Assembly: GCF_000002425.4 (NCBI RefSeq)
Contig: NC_037273.1
Location: 12,949,129 to 13,013,128 of the forward strand
Reading direction: 5' to 3'
Length of the DNA: 64,000 bases
From: Physcomitrium patens
Taxonomy: Eukaryota; Streptophyta; Bryopsida; Funariales; Funariaceae
Shown here: in pieces, positions 24,015 through 33,339 of the stretch
How the letters are laid out: each line of letters begins with the position of its first letter
How positions within the stretch are numbered: the first letter of the stretch is position 1
Notes under the pieces: model-generated
What the model was told of the DNA's origin: nothing
Seen by the model: the letters and a program-made list of their open reading frames with translations, nothing else
The model's database searches: none
Translations under genes and position numbers: made by a program

Positions 24015-24447
24015 TGTCACGGACACAAAATACAGACTTGAAATCTAACAAGAAGTTCAAGAAGAAGTGGCAGAACTAGATTAAACAGATGAGTACAAGA
24101 ACAACACTAGAAAGGTGGGCTAGAACTCTAAGAGATGTGTTGTCGAGACTGAAGAACCCTTCAGCCTCGACTCCTATATATACTACTGAATAGGAAGCTT
24201 CTCGAGCTACTTCCGCTAACTAGGACGCTTCTCCAACAACTTCTACTAATTAGGAAACTTCTCGAGCAACTTCCTAGAATCTATCAAAATATTCTAGAAC
24301 CTTCTAAGAATATTCTAAAACCTTCTAAGAGAATCTTTAGGGAATATTCTAATAATCTTCTAGAACCTTCTAAAGGAATCTTTAGAGAATCTTTAAAGAA
24401 TATTCTAGAAGAATATTCGAAGAATCTTCCAATGTATGTCCATGACA
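24015..24447 (-). repeat. E1 5' LTR
   Basis: This LTR is 433 bp. It carries TATATATA (24,175-24,182) and the predicted RNA start (24,150). A 13-bp inverted repeat lies around the start: arms 24,142-24,154 and 24,159-24,171, 4-nt loop, one G.U pair as RNA. It drives transcription leftward. Confidence 0.95.
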
Positions 24448-24732
24448 GCATGTCTAGTAGTAGACATCAAAATTAGTGATGTGGAAGTAGAACAAAACTT
24501 CTTTGTGTAAAATCAAGAAAGTTATCTAATCATTTTGGTGCATCTAGAAATCACAACAAGAAGGATGGAGACCAAGTTGTTGGATGATGGCTCATATTAT
24601 ATTAGGATTTATAGCTATGATGGCAATAAGTTAGTCTTGTTTTTCACAATAAGGCCAAATCATGAGAAGAATAGAGATCAACTTAGAGAAATTTCCATGA
24701 ACCATAAGCATGATGATTTTTTGAATTTTTAG
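24448..24732 (+). pseudogene. pol: Element C protease, second half
   Basis: It resumes directly after the E1 LTR with VVDIKISDVEVEQNFFV, then, past one stop, ILVHLEITTRRMETKLLDDG, ending in RPNHEKNRDQLREI. Joined to 18,076-18,295 it gives an aspartic-protease-like domain followed by a linker. One stop (near 24,510) and the E1 insertion break it. Confidence 0.7.
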
Positions 24733-25355
24733 ACTGCATACATGAAGCATGGGATGCCACAGATACAAAGAAATCATCTACTATAACATGCTTTAATATA
24801 CATAGGAGATGTTGTAAGATTTTAAATTTATTAGAAGATGGATTTGTCAGTTTTGAAAAAGTTGAGGATTTAGATTCTATGTATAGAGGATCAATTAAAA
24901 AGATTGAAAAAAATTAAAAAGAATTGATGTGATTTTAAATAATAAGTTTCTTTTTAGAGATATATAAAAAAAAAAAATCAAATGATGTTTTATCAATTTT
25001 GGAAACTTTGTAAGAGAAAGACATTGTAGAAATTGATGTAATGATGGAGATTCATTTAAGAAGATTATATGAAGGGATATTAAAGATAGCTATTAATGCA
25101 AGGTTGATTGGAAGTTATGACTTAGAGACTAAATCAATGGTGAATACCAAGTATAAGACCATGGCAAAGAAGATGACGCTAGTGGTAATACAACTGCCAT
25201 CAATCTCCGAAGATCATATTAAGAAGGCTAAAAAAGAGCCTACATTAAGAGAAATAAGAAAGATTAAGCATAATTTTATGAAAGAAACATTAACAAAGCT
25301 AAAGATTGGAAGCAGTGAGTTCTTAAGAGAATATGAGGAGAAAAGGGTCTGAGAA

Positions 25356-26235
25356 ATGATTTCTAAGGATGGTAAGACTTTTGCCTCTTCACCAAATGAA
25401 ATTGGATGTATTAATCCAAAAGTTATTGTACCAATGGTTATTTTAACTATTCCACATATATTTTGGAATTTAAAGCCAATTTTTGTGCCAAAAGCCTTGC
25501 TATCTAAGTTGGTGAGTCTATTGAAGGAAAATGTACAAATAAAAATATTTGAATCATCTATGGCTCCAAATTCCAATCAATCGTTTACAATACTAAAGAA
25601 GTCTTGGGCTTTGAGATTCATTTAAGATATGCAGTTAGTCAACAAGGTGATAATTAGAAATAAGGCATTAAGATTGATTATGGATGAAGTTGTTGAGACT
25701 TTTGTAAGACATGCCATTTATTCTATTAGAAATCTTTTTTTTTGATTATGATCAATTTCAACTTACATCAAAAAGTAGAGATTTGACAACTATGAAGACT
25801 TTATTGGAACTTATGAAGATGTGCACTTTACTTCAAGGTGCCACTAATTCAATAGTTCATATGCAAAATGCTATGAATCAAATTCTGAGGGATTTTGTAC
25901 TTGAAAAGATTATTCTTTTTGTAGATGATATACTTATTAAAGATTGCAAAGAAGAGAATAAAGACTTGACATTAGATGTTGATGGATGCAAAAGATTTAT
26001 GAAGGATGATATTGAAGATGTAGAAAAGATTTTGAAGAATCTTAAAAAGATGGATCTAATATTGTTTATTGATAAGTCTAAATTTAGAATTAATGAGATT
26101 ATAATAATTAATCATTTGTATAGGAAGTATGGTAAAAAATCTAATCTTAAGTTGATTGATGCTATTGTTAGGATAAAAGCATGTAATAGCATCATTGAAA
26201 TAAGAAGGTTTTTGAAAGTATATATCTTCTATTAG
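25356..26235 (+). pseudogene. pol: Element C reverse transcriptase remnant
   Basis: The translation shows FDYDQFQLTSKSRDLTTMKT (substrate-binding block, about 25,740-25,800), CTLLQGATNSIVHMQNAMNQ and KIILFVDDILIKDC, where VDD is the catalytic pair (about 25,905-25,945). After that comes the thumb region, with RFLKVYIFY near 26,230. Two stops lie in the first third. The FVDD box and the LLQGATNS block differ from E1/E2. Confidence 0.75.
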
Positions 26236-26239
26236 ATTT

Positions 26240-26750
26240 AGGTTCTTTACTTTATTTTTATAACTGAGTCATTATACAATCTCTTAAAAAAAAGAATTAA
26301 ATTTAGATTGAAGAAAAAATAAATACTAGCTATAGAGTCTATAGGAGATTTTGAAGTTATCACTAATCTTGAGGCAAATTAACTATGATTGTGGTAGCCC
26401 AATTGCTGTTACTATTGATATAAATCATATTGCTATTGGGTCGACTATTCGTCAAAATGATGTAGAAGGCAAAAGATTTTCTATCAAATTTGGAGGAAGA
26501 ATTCTCACAAATAGATAGAAAGCATATCCACAAGTAAAGAAGGAGCTTTTGGAAGTACTTAAAACTAGAAAAAAAAACATAAATTACTTAATTGGAACCA
26601 ATGTCATGCTAAAAATTCATTGCTTATCATTATTGGATATGATTGCCAACTCTTATATTGTTGATATTGCTATGTTGAGGTGCATAGTCTACATTAGATC
26701 ATTCAATCTTATGTCAGTACACATTTTTGGAATTTTTTTTTTTGTAATAA
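26240..26750 (+). pseudogene. pol: Element C RNase H remnant, truncated
   Basis: A segment at 26,549-26,735 encodes KKNINYLIGTNVMLKIHCL followed by MIANSYIVDIAMLRCIVYIRS, an RNase H-like domain with stops upstream. It ends just before the E2 target site. No integrase follows on the far side of E2, where the Tc1-like element begins instead. Confidence 0.65.
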
Positions 26751-26755
26751 ATATG

Positions 26756-27285
26756 TGTCACGGACATACATATAATTACCTATATGAATAGATAAAAGTA
26801 TGTAAAAGTAGGTTAATTGTGTAATATCTTCTAGAGAAGCTTCTTAGAAGCTTCATAGACGCTGTTTTGACTTTATAGGAGTCTATAGTTGACTTTTAGG
26901 TTAAAAACTTGGTCAACAAGTTAGCCATGTGCCACGCATGTTGGAAGCTTAAAGAACAAGCTAACTACGTGGTCCATCCATAGAAAACTTGCCTTGCAAG
27001 CAAAGGCATGTGGCCTAGAAAGTCAACATATATTGGAGGTCTTATAGAACATCGCCATGTGGCTTCTAGTTAGATAGTATATATAGAGGCAAGAGTGAAG
27101 CCCTCTTCACTCTTGTCAACTCCTTTCTTGCTTCTAGTCTAGTTTCAAGGGTCTCTAGTTTTCTTGTATTTTGGCAATAGCCATTCCAGTTTCTTTCTTA
27201 ATATACATATTTCTATTTTGTCCTATTTCTTTTTGAGAAAAGTCTCACTTACTCTTTAGCTTTCATCGAGTTCTTGTCCCTGACA
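26756..27285 (+). repeat. E2 5' LTR
   Basis: This LTR is 530 bp, from TGTCACGGAC to CCCTGACA. It contains the promoter: TATATATA at 27,078-27,085 and the predicted RNA start at 27,109. An 11-bp perfect inverted repeat (27,090-27,100 and 27,105-27,115, loop CCCT) spans the start. The U3 part includes a GCTTCTTAGAAGC palindrome near 26,839. Confidence 0.97.
27078..27119 (+). promoter_or_regulatory. E2 LTR promoter, RNA start and self-primer sequence
   Basis: TATATATA at 27,078-27,085 puts the start about 31 nt on, at A27,109. The first 11 nt of the RNA would be ACTCTTGTCAA (27,109-27,119), the exact complement of the site at 27,288-27,298. The start lies in the right arm of a hairpin whose left arm is upstream of the start and so absent from the RNA 5' end. 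Confidence 0.7.
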
Positions 27286-27287
27286 GA

Positions 27288-27298
27288 TTGACAAGAGT
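27288..27298 (+). other. E2 self-primer binding site (11 nt)
   Basis: TTGACAAGAGT starts 2 nt after the LTR edge, where a primer-binding site must lie. It matches no tRNA 3' end I know but is perfectly complementary to the predicted RNA 5' end. The 2-nt gap equals that in E1 and fits removal of two bases by integrase. Confidence 0.8.
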
Positions 27299-27497
27299 AC
27301 ACTTACAATATGAGAGCTTTGTCTTTTCTTGATTAAGAGTGGATTACCCCTTTTTCTTGATAAGACATAAGCGCATTAGAAGTTGCGGATTACCCTCTTT
27401 TAAACTGATATTGTTCTTAGTATTTTCTTTGTTATCAATTCCTCTCTTCTATTTGTTTTGAGCGTTATTAGACATCTTCTCTTTTCTAAGTGCTACT

Positions 27498-28505
27498 ATG
27501 GCAGAGCTTGTTGAAATGAAGAGTGCAATGGCACAGATGCAAGAACAATTGAGGGAGTTAATGCTTGCGATGCATCAACTCAATTTACCACTACAAGGAG
27601 CAACAAGAATGGTAGGAAGTGAAGATATAGAGATGATTGGGGCTGCTTCAACATCTGCACCAAACCATGTCCCTTCTCCCAGAATGGAACACCCTTCGAG
27701 TGTTAGAGAACCGAGAGTTGCCTTGCCCGAGAAGTTTGATGGTACCAGATCCAAGTTTCGAGGATTCATCAATCAGGTCCAACTAGTGATTGAACTTCAA
27801 CCCCAGAGCTATCCAACTCCAGGGTCACAAGTAAGATTCATTGGTACACTTCTTTCAGGTTCAGCATTGTCATGGTTTTCATCTTTTCTTGAATGACGAG
27901 ATCCAATATTGGATAATCTGGAGGCTTTTTTGGCGGAGTTTCGATCCATGTTTGGAGAACATGATGCAATTCGTGTTGCAACCAACAAGATCCGTATTTT
28001 GCGACAAGGCAATCGATCAGTAACATTATATGCTTCGCAATTTCGACAACTTGTAACTGATATCAAGTGGGATGATGCCGCACTTGTGAGTCAATTTCTC
28101 TACGGATTACAATATGAGGTAAAGAAATTGATGCTTAATTTACCTGATCCTCAAACATTGAGTCAAGCAATTGACTTTGCTGTGAAGTGCGACAATCGAC
28201 TTTTTGAATTTCGATCCGAGAGTCGCACAAGTGGGCCTCAACGTTACTACAATTCAATGGCAACACCGATGTCTCCTCAACACATACCTTCGGAAGTAGA
28301 GGATATGCAAATTGATGCGGTACGTTTCAAACCTCTTACTGAGCAAGAAAAGTCTCGTCGTCGACAAGAAGGATTGTGCTTATATTGTGGAGAACCTAAG
28401 CACACTGCTCAACATTGTCCAAAGAAGCGACGTAACTACAAAATGAGGAGTACGGCTGTCAAAGAAGACAGTATGTCGGAAAACGAGTACGTCCAGCTAC
28501 AATAG
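27498..28505 (+). pseudogene. gag: E2 gag
   Basis: The frame starts at MAELVEMKSAM (27,498) and ends at TAG 28,503-28,505. One in-frame TGA at 27,894-27,896 stands where E1 sequence continues, consistent with a CGA-to-TGA change. It has a coiled-coil-like N-terminus, a gag core (REPRVALPEKFDGTRSKF, then LRQGNRSVTLYASQFRQL) and one zinc knuckle CLYCGEPKHTAQHC near 28,376. About 335 residues if whole. The leader between LTR and start is 212 nt with no upstream ORF of note. Confidence 0.92.
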
Positions 28506-28521
28506 GGACCGTGCGGCTGGA
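28478..28521 (+). promoter_or_regulatory. E2 presumed gag-pol -1 frameshift element
   Basis: GGAAAAC (28,478-28,484, codons GAA AAC in gag frame) is followed by 8 nt, then CCAGC (28,493-28,497), which pairs with GCTGG (28,516-28,520); the outer U-A pair extends the stem to 6 bp. The gag stop is in the loop. The layout is the same as in E1. The -1 frame encodes RPATIGTVRLE across the gag stop, matching RPATVGTVRLD in E1. The P-site re-pairing at GAA/GGA is not ideal. Confidence 0.55.
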
Positions 28522-30859
28522 ATCTTGTACAACTTCTAATAAAGGTCCTATCCTCTCCTCAAAACCATCGCCTTGTTTTATAATAAATGTGCGTTTAGGA
28601 CCTAATAATTACAAAGCCTCTGCCTTGGTAGATTCAGGAGCCTCATCTTGTTTTTTAGATGAAGAATTTGCTAGATGTCATAGAATATCATTAATACAAA
28701 AAACTAAACCTGTACACATAGAAGTCATAGATGGTCGTCCGTTGTCTTCTGGAGATGTAACTCACGAAACACTTCCTGTAGATGTAGTAATAAATGGTCA
28801 TAGTAGTTGCGTAATTTTTAATATAATTAGATCTCCCTCTAATCCAGTAATTTTAGGCTTATCATGGTTAGAAAAGTATAATCCTCGAATAGATTGGATT
28901 TCTCGTAAACTTGATTTTCCTCAGAGCATTAGTAACGGTTCTATTAACCAAGTAAAAAACCATGAGTCTAGTATAGTAAAACTCACACCTATAGGTGCAA
29001 AAGCATTTATACACGCAGCAAAAGAAGGATCAACTTTTGCTATTTATGCTGCACCTATTTCTGAAAGCGTAAAGACTTTAAGTGGCATTCCAAGTCAATA
29101 TCAAGATTATCAAGACGTTTTTGAGAAAAAGAATGCAGATATTCTTCCTGAGCATCGCCCATACGATTGTTCAATCGATCTCAAGGAAGGAACTCAGCCA
29201 CCATTTGGACCAATTTACAGTTTATCGCAAGATGAGTTGGCTGAACTCAAGACATATATTGACGAGAATTTTGCAAAGAATTTCATACGCCATTCAAAAT
29301 CTCCAGCAGGAGCTCCAATTTTATTCGTAAAGAAAAAGGATGGATCTTTACGAATGTGTGTTGACTATCGAGGACTCAACAAGATCACAATCAAGAACAG
29401 GTATCCATTACCTTTGATATCAGGACTCCTTGACCAGTTAAATCAAGCTAAGATCTATACAAAAATAGATCTAAGAGGAGCATATAATCTAGTACGGATC
29501 AAAGAAGGAGATGAATGGAAGACTGCGTTTCGAACCAGGTACGGGCATTTTGAATATAATGTCATGCCTTTTGGACTCACGAATGCACCAGCTGCTTTTC
29601 AACATCTCATGAATGATGTATTTAGTGAATTCTTAGACAATTTTGTCGTCTGCTACCTAGACGATATCCTGATTTATTCTAAGAATGTTGAAGAACATGA
29701 AATACATGTTCGTCAAGTATTACAAAAACTCAGAGATGCAGGATTGTACGCCAAGATGGAAAAGTGTGTATTTCACACTACTCAAGTTGACTTTTTAGGA
29801 TACATCATTTCAAATGATGGTCTTATGATGGATTCTAAGAAAGTCCAAACAATCATGGATTGGAAGATTCCAAAGACTGTGAGAGATGTCCAATGTTTCT
29901 TGGGATTTGCCAATTACTATCGGATCTTCATCAAAGACTTCTCACGAGTTGCAGCTCCACTTACACGCTTGACTAGTAAAGATAAATTCCAATGGAATCA
30001 AGAAGCGGAAGCAGCATTTGAAGCCTTGAAGACATCGTTTGTCTCTGCACCAGTCTTATATCGTGTTGATTTTTCCAAGGCATTTTTTATGGAAACAGAC
30101 GCATCGGATTTTGCCTTGGGTGCAGTTTTATCACAAATGGGAACAGATGACAAACTTCATCTGATAGCTTTTCATTCAAGAAAATTCTCAGCAGCCGAGA
30201 TCAATTATGAGATCCACGATAAAGAACTTCTTGCAATCGTGGATTCCTTTCAAGAATGGCGTCATTATCTAGAAGGTGCTTCTAGTCCAGTCACTGTGTA
30301 TACAGATCACAAGAACCTCGAGTATTTCATGTCAGCACGCGTGTTGAATCGTCGTCAAGCTCGTTGGAGTATGTCTTTGTCAAGATTCGACTTCATTATC
30401 ACTTATCGGCCAGGAAAACAACAAGGTTTGTCCGATGCCCTGTCTAGACGTTCTTATTTTGCACCAAAAGAAGGAGATGCAGCTTTTGAGCAACAAAGAA
30501 CGGTCCTCTTGAAACCAGAGCAATTTCATCTCCGAGCAGTGAAATCAACATTGACTGTTGATTCAACTTTTCTCAAGCAAATCCAGTCCAGTATGTCCTC
30601 AGACCCTCTTGTTCATGATATCGAGAATAATTCTTCCAAGTCTCATGATTCTTCTAAGTTCGAGTTCAAGAATAATCTATTATATTTTGAAGGACGCCTA
30701 TATGTTCTAGAAGGAAAAGCACGTTTGCGTGTTCTTCAAGCACGTCATGACTTTCCAGCAGCAGGGCACTTTGGATATAATAAGACTCTGGAACTCATAT
30801 CAAGAGATTTTTGGTGGCCACAAATGTGGAAGTCAGTCAAAGACTTTGTACAATCATAA
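28506..30859 (+). pseudogene. pol: E2 pol: protease, reverse transcriptase, RNase H, integrase zinc finger
   Basis: The frame is open from upstream of the gag stop to TAA 30,857-30,859. It has protease LVDSGASSCF (intact DSG), reverse transcriptase KKDGSLRMCVDYRGLN, MPFGLTNAPAAFQ and VVCYLDDILIYS, and RNase H FFMETDASDFALGAVLSQ plus YTDHKNLEYF. The integrase HHCC finger follows; the TAA falls where E1 has its first finger Cys (FVQS-stop-NICSRSK). No ATG is near the frame start, supporting production as a gag-pol fusion. Reverse transcriptase and RNase H copy the element RNA inside particles; protease cuts the precursor. Confidence 0.95.
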
Positions 30860-30952
30860 AATATTTGTTCAAGATCAAAAATTCCTCGACATCGACCTTA
30901 CGGACTTCTTCAGCCATTACCTATACCAGAACAACCATGGTCTTCTGTTTCT

Positions 30953-31999
30953 ATGGATTTCATCACAGATCTTCCAAACTCAAGATCTTATGATTCTATA
31001 TTTGTGATAGTAGATCGTTTCACCAAGATGGCACATTTTATGCCATGTACAAAATCTATCACAGGTGAAGAAACAGCTAAGCTTTTCATTGATAATATCT
31101 ATCGCTATCATGGATTACCTAAAGATATCATATCGGATAGGGGAACTCAATTTGTGTCAAGATTCTGGAGGACTCTTTTCAAGATTTTAAAAGTGGACAT
31201 AAAGCTATCTTCAGCTTTCCATCCTCAAACTGATGGACAAACAGAGCGCGTAAACCAAGTCTTGGAACAGTATTTAAGGTGTACCATCAACTACCAACAA
31301 GATGATTGGACAAACCTTCTGCCATTGGCAGAGTTTGCTTATAATAATACGGTACATTCTTCCACGCAACAAACACCTTTCTTTGCCAATTATGGCTATC
31401 ATCCACGACTTGATACTTTTGATTTTTCAAAAGTTGATAATCCTGCAGCAGAAGATATGGCAAATCGGTTGTCAGAGTTACATGCAATAATGAAGGCGCA
31501 GTTGAAGAAAGCTCAAGAACGACAAAAGATAAATGTAGATGTATATCGTAAAGAGCAACCACAACTCAACGTGGGTGATAAGGTATGGCTACTTCGTCGC
31601 AATATCAAGACCACTCGACCGTGTGACAAATTGGACTATAGTAGGCTTGGCCCCTTTTCTGTTTCTGAACAGATCAACCCAGTTGCATATCGGTTACATC
31701 TACCGGAGTCAATGAAGATCCATCCTGTATTCCACGTGTCTCTTCTTGAACCATATAAGACAGTGGATATACAAGGAAGAAGACAAATGCCACCGCCTCC
31801 TATAGAAGTAGATAATAATGAAGAATTTGAGGTGGAAGAGATATTAGACTCAAGGCGGCGCCGAAATAAGCTGGAATATCTTGTTTATTGGTGCGGATAT
31901 GATATTAGTGAGCGCACATGGGAGCCATCCAAGAATCTAGCAAATGCATCAGCTAAAGTCAAAGTTTTTCATCAACGACATCCATCAAAACCAAGATGA
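30953..31999 (+). CDS. pol: E2 integrase core and chromodomain (same frame as pol, after one stop)
   Basis: The intact 348-codon stretch contains MDFITDL (Asp 1), ISDRGTQF (Asp 2) and QTERVNQ (Glu), a complete D-D-35-E triad. It continues with KVWLLRRNIKT, HPVFHVSLLEPY and a chromodomain (EEFEVEEILDSR, EYLVYWCGY, ERTWE). It is in the same frame as the upstream pol ORF and starts 94 nt after its TAA. The ATG at 30,953 is internal to the ancestral polyprotein, so this is not a natural start. Unlike E1, all catalytic residues are present. Confidence 0.93.
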   Translation: MDFITDLPNSRSYDSIFVIVDRFTKMAHFMPCTKSITGEETAKLFIDNIYRYHGLPKDIISDRGTQFVSRFWRTLFKILKVDIKLSSAFHPQTDGQTERVNQVLEQYLRCTINYQQDDWTNLLPLAEFAYNNTVHSSTQQTPFFANYGYHPRLDTFDFSKVDNPAAEDMANRLSELHAIMKAQLKKAQERQKINVDVYRKEQPQLNVGDKVWLLRRNIKTTRPCDKLDYSRLGPFSVSEQINPVAYRLHLPESMKIHPVFHVSLLEPYKTVDIQGRRQMPPPPIEVDNNEEFEVEEILDSRRRRNKLEYLVYWCGYDISERTWEPSKNLANASAKVKVFHQRHPSKPR

Positions 32000-32094
32000 A
32001 AACCTCTCTTATAAAAGAGACAAGATTGAGGCAAGATAACATTCAATTTCCTATCCTTGTTTATAAATTCTTTACATTTTGTGACGCTAATTAG

Positions 32095-32517
32095 ATGGAG
32101 AGCCAACAACCAGCGGATTCAACTCAAGAACCTTCGTTTGCTGACTTACCGGATGAGACATTACGATTGTCACAACCTTCAAGACGACGAAACCGAGATG
32201 AAGACCCTCAAGAACGACATGTTCTTCCTCGAACAGATGGTGAGATACAACGCGTTTGGTATCACGACCTTGGAAGAGATTCTCGATGTTTGGTGATATT
32301 ATTGGAGATAGGAACGACTCCTGATGGTCTTTCAAATGTATTATTTGAAGGAAGTTATGAAGGCCTCAACAGTGATCAAATAACAGGGTGGTCTTCTCGC
32401 CCTGGAATGGGACACTATCGATGGCTAAGAGGACCCATCAACTATCTTCGAAGAGAACAAAGATCAGAGTATGTAGCAAATACAATTCGCCGCATATTAG
32501 ATTTTCTCAATATATAA
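32095..32517 (+). CDS. E2 extra ORF between integrase and 3' LTR (140 aa, function unknown)
   Basis: The intact frame starts at MESQQPADS, 95 nt after the integrase stop, and ends 42 nt before the LTR. It shares with the E1 ORF the TLRLSQPS/RRR-x-RDE N-terminal part, a CLVILLEIG strand, the GMGHYRWLRGPINYL block (about residues 107-121) and an Ile-rich C-terminal helix ending DFLNI. No transmembrane segment, signal peptide or zinc motif is visible, so it is not env-like. Keeping this frame open while gag and pol have stops, in two diverged families, argues that it is a real gene. Translation would need a subgenomic or spliced RNA or reinitiation; none is evident. Confidence 0.75.
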   Translation: MESQQPADSTQEPSFADLPDETLRLSQPSRRRNRDEDPQERHVLPRTDGEIQRVWYHDLGRDSRCLVILLEIGTTPDGLSNVLFEGSYEGLNSDQITGWSSRPGMGHYRWLRGPINYLRREQRSEYVANTIRRILDFLNI

Positions 32518-32545
32518 TCACCGCTCCTCGTGGAACTCGTCCCTA

Positions 32546-32558
32546 GAAGGGGGGGTAA
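32546..32558 (+). other. E2 polypurine tract
   Basis: AGAAGGGGGGG followed by TAA lies immediately before the 3' LTR TGTCACGG. This is the expected primer for plus-strand DNA synthesis. Confidence 0.8.
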
Positions 32559-33088
32559 TGTCACGGACATACATATAATTACCTATATGAATAGATAAAA
32601 GTATGTAAAAGTAGGTTAATTGTGTAATATCTTCTAGAGAAGCTTCTTAGAAGCTTCATAGACGCTGCTTTGACTTTATAGGAGTCTATAGTTGACTTTT
32701 AGGTTAGAAACTTGGTCAACAAGTTAGCCATGTGCCACGCATGTTGGAAGCTTAAAGAACAAGCTAACTACGTGGTCCATCCATAGAAAACTTGCCTTGC
32801 AAGCAAAGGCATGTGGCCTAGAAAGTCAACATATATTGGAGGTCTTATAGAACATCGCCACGTGGCTTCTAGTTAGATAGTATATATAGAGGCAAGAGTG
32901 AAGCCCTCTTCACTCTTGTCAACTCCTTTCTTGCTTCTAGTCTAGTTTCAAGGGTCTCTAGTTTTCTTGTATTTTGGCAATAGCCATTCCAGTTTCTTTC
33001 TTAATATACATATTTCTATTTTTTCCTATTTCTTTTTGAGAAAAGTCTCACTTACTCTTTAGCTTTCATCGAGTTCTTGTCCCTGACA
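32559..33088 (+). repeat. E2 3' LTR
   Basis: This LTR is 530 bp and differs from the 5' LTR at four places by eye (in the GACGCTG, GGTTA, CATCGCCA and CTATTTT stretches). It is followed by ATATG. Confidence 0.97.
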
Positions 33089-33121
33089 ATATGTCATTCA
33101 AAGCTAAATATACAAATATTC

Positions 33122-33324
33122 AAAAGAAAAAATTAATATTGATATATTTTTAAAAGAATAGTGTATTACAAATGAATTATAGTGAATAATAATACATGGT
33201 TTGTATAGAAAATAAAGCATTTTTTATAGCTAATAAATGAACTTAAGTTGAAAAGAATCCATTAAATAATTGCGGAGCTATGATTAATCTAATTTGGAAT
33301 AGTATTGAAATAATTTTTTGAGTG
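33122..33324. repeat. Tc1-like element left inverted repeat
   Basis: This is the inverted partner of 34,828-35,040. The inner end TTTTTTGAGTG is well kept; the outer end is decayed. The E2 insertion site is only about 20-30 bp to its left. Confidence 0.75.
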
Positions 33325-33339
33325 AGGTATCCAATTACA

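Larger units (their letters stand above)
18296..24447 (-). mobile_element. Element E1: Ty3/Gypsy chromodomain retrotransposon, minus strand
   Basis: The element is 6,152 bp with LTRs at 18,296-18,718 and 24,015-24,447, both TGTCA...TGACA. Flanks CCATG (18,291-18,295) and GCATG (24,448-24,452) are a 5-bp target duplication with one change. In element order it has self-complementary primer site, gag, protease, reverse transcriptase, RNase H, integrase with chromodomain, an extra ORF and the polypurine tract. By eye the LTRs differ at about eight positions plus a 10-bp gap. It resembles the fungal Tcn1-like chromoviruses reported in non-seed plants. It is no longer autonomous: gag and pol contain stops, protease has DSE for DSG, and integrase has Asp for the catalytic Glu. 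Confidence 0.95.
26756..33088 (+). mobile_element. Element E2: young Ty3/Gypsy chromodomain retrotransposon
   Basis: The element is 6,333 bp with two LTRs of exactly 530 bp (26,756-27,285 and 32,559-33,088) and a perfect 5-bp target duplication ATATG (26,751-26,755 and 33,089-33,093). By eye the LTRs differ at four positions, so it is the most recent insertion here. The order is self-primer site, gag, presumed frameshift element, protease, reverse transcriptase, RNase H, integrase, chromodomain, extra ORF, polypurine tract. Two stops break it (TGA in gag at 27,894, TAA in pol at 30,857), so this copy is not autonomous unless those are read through. It is related to E1 but is a distinct family with unrelated LTR bodies. 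Confidence 0.96.
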
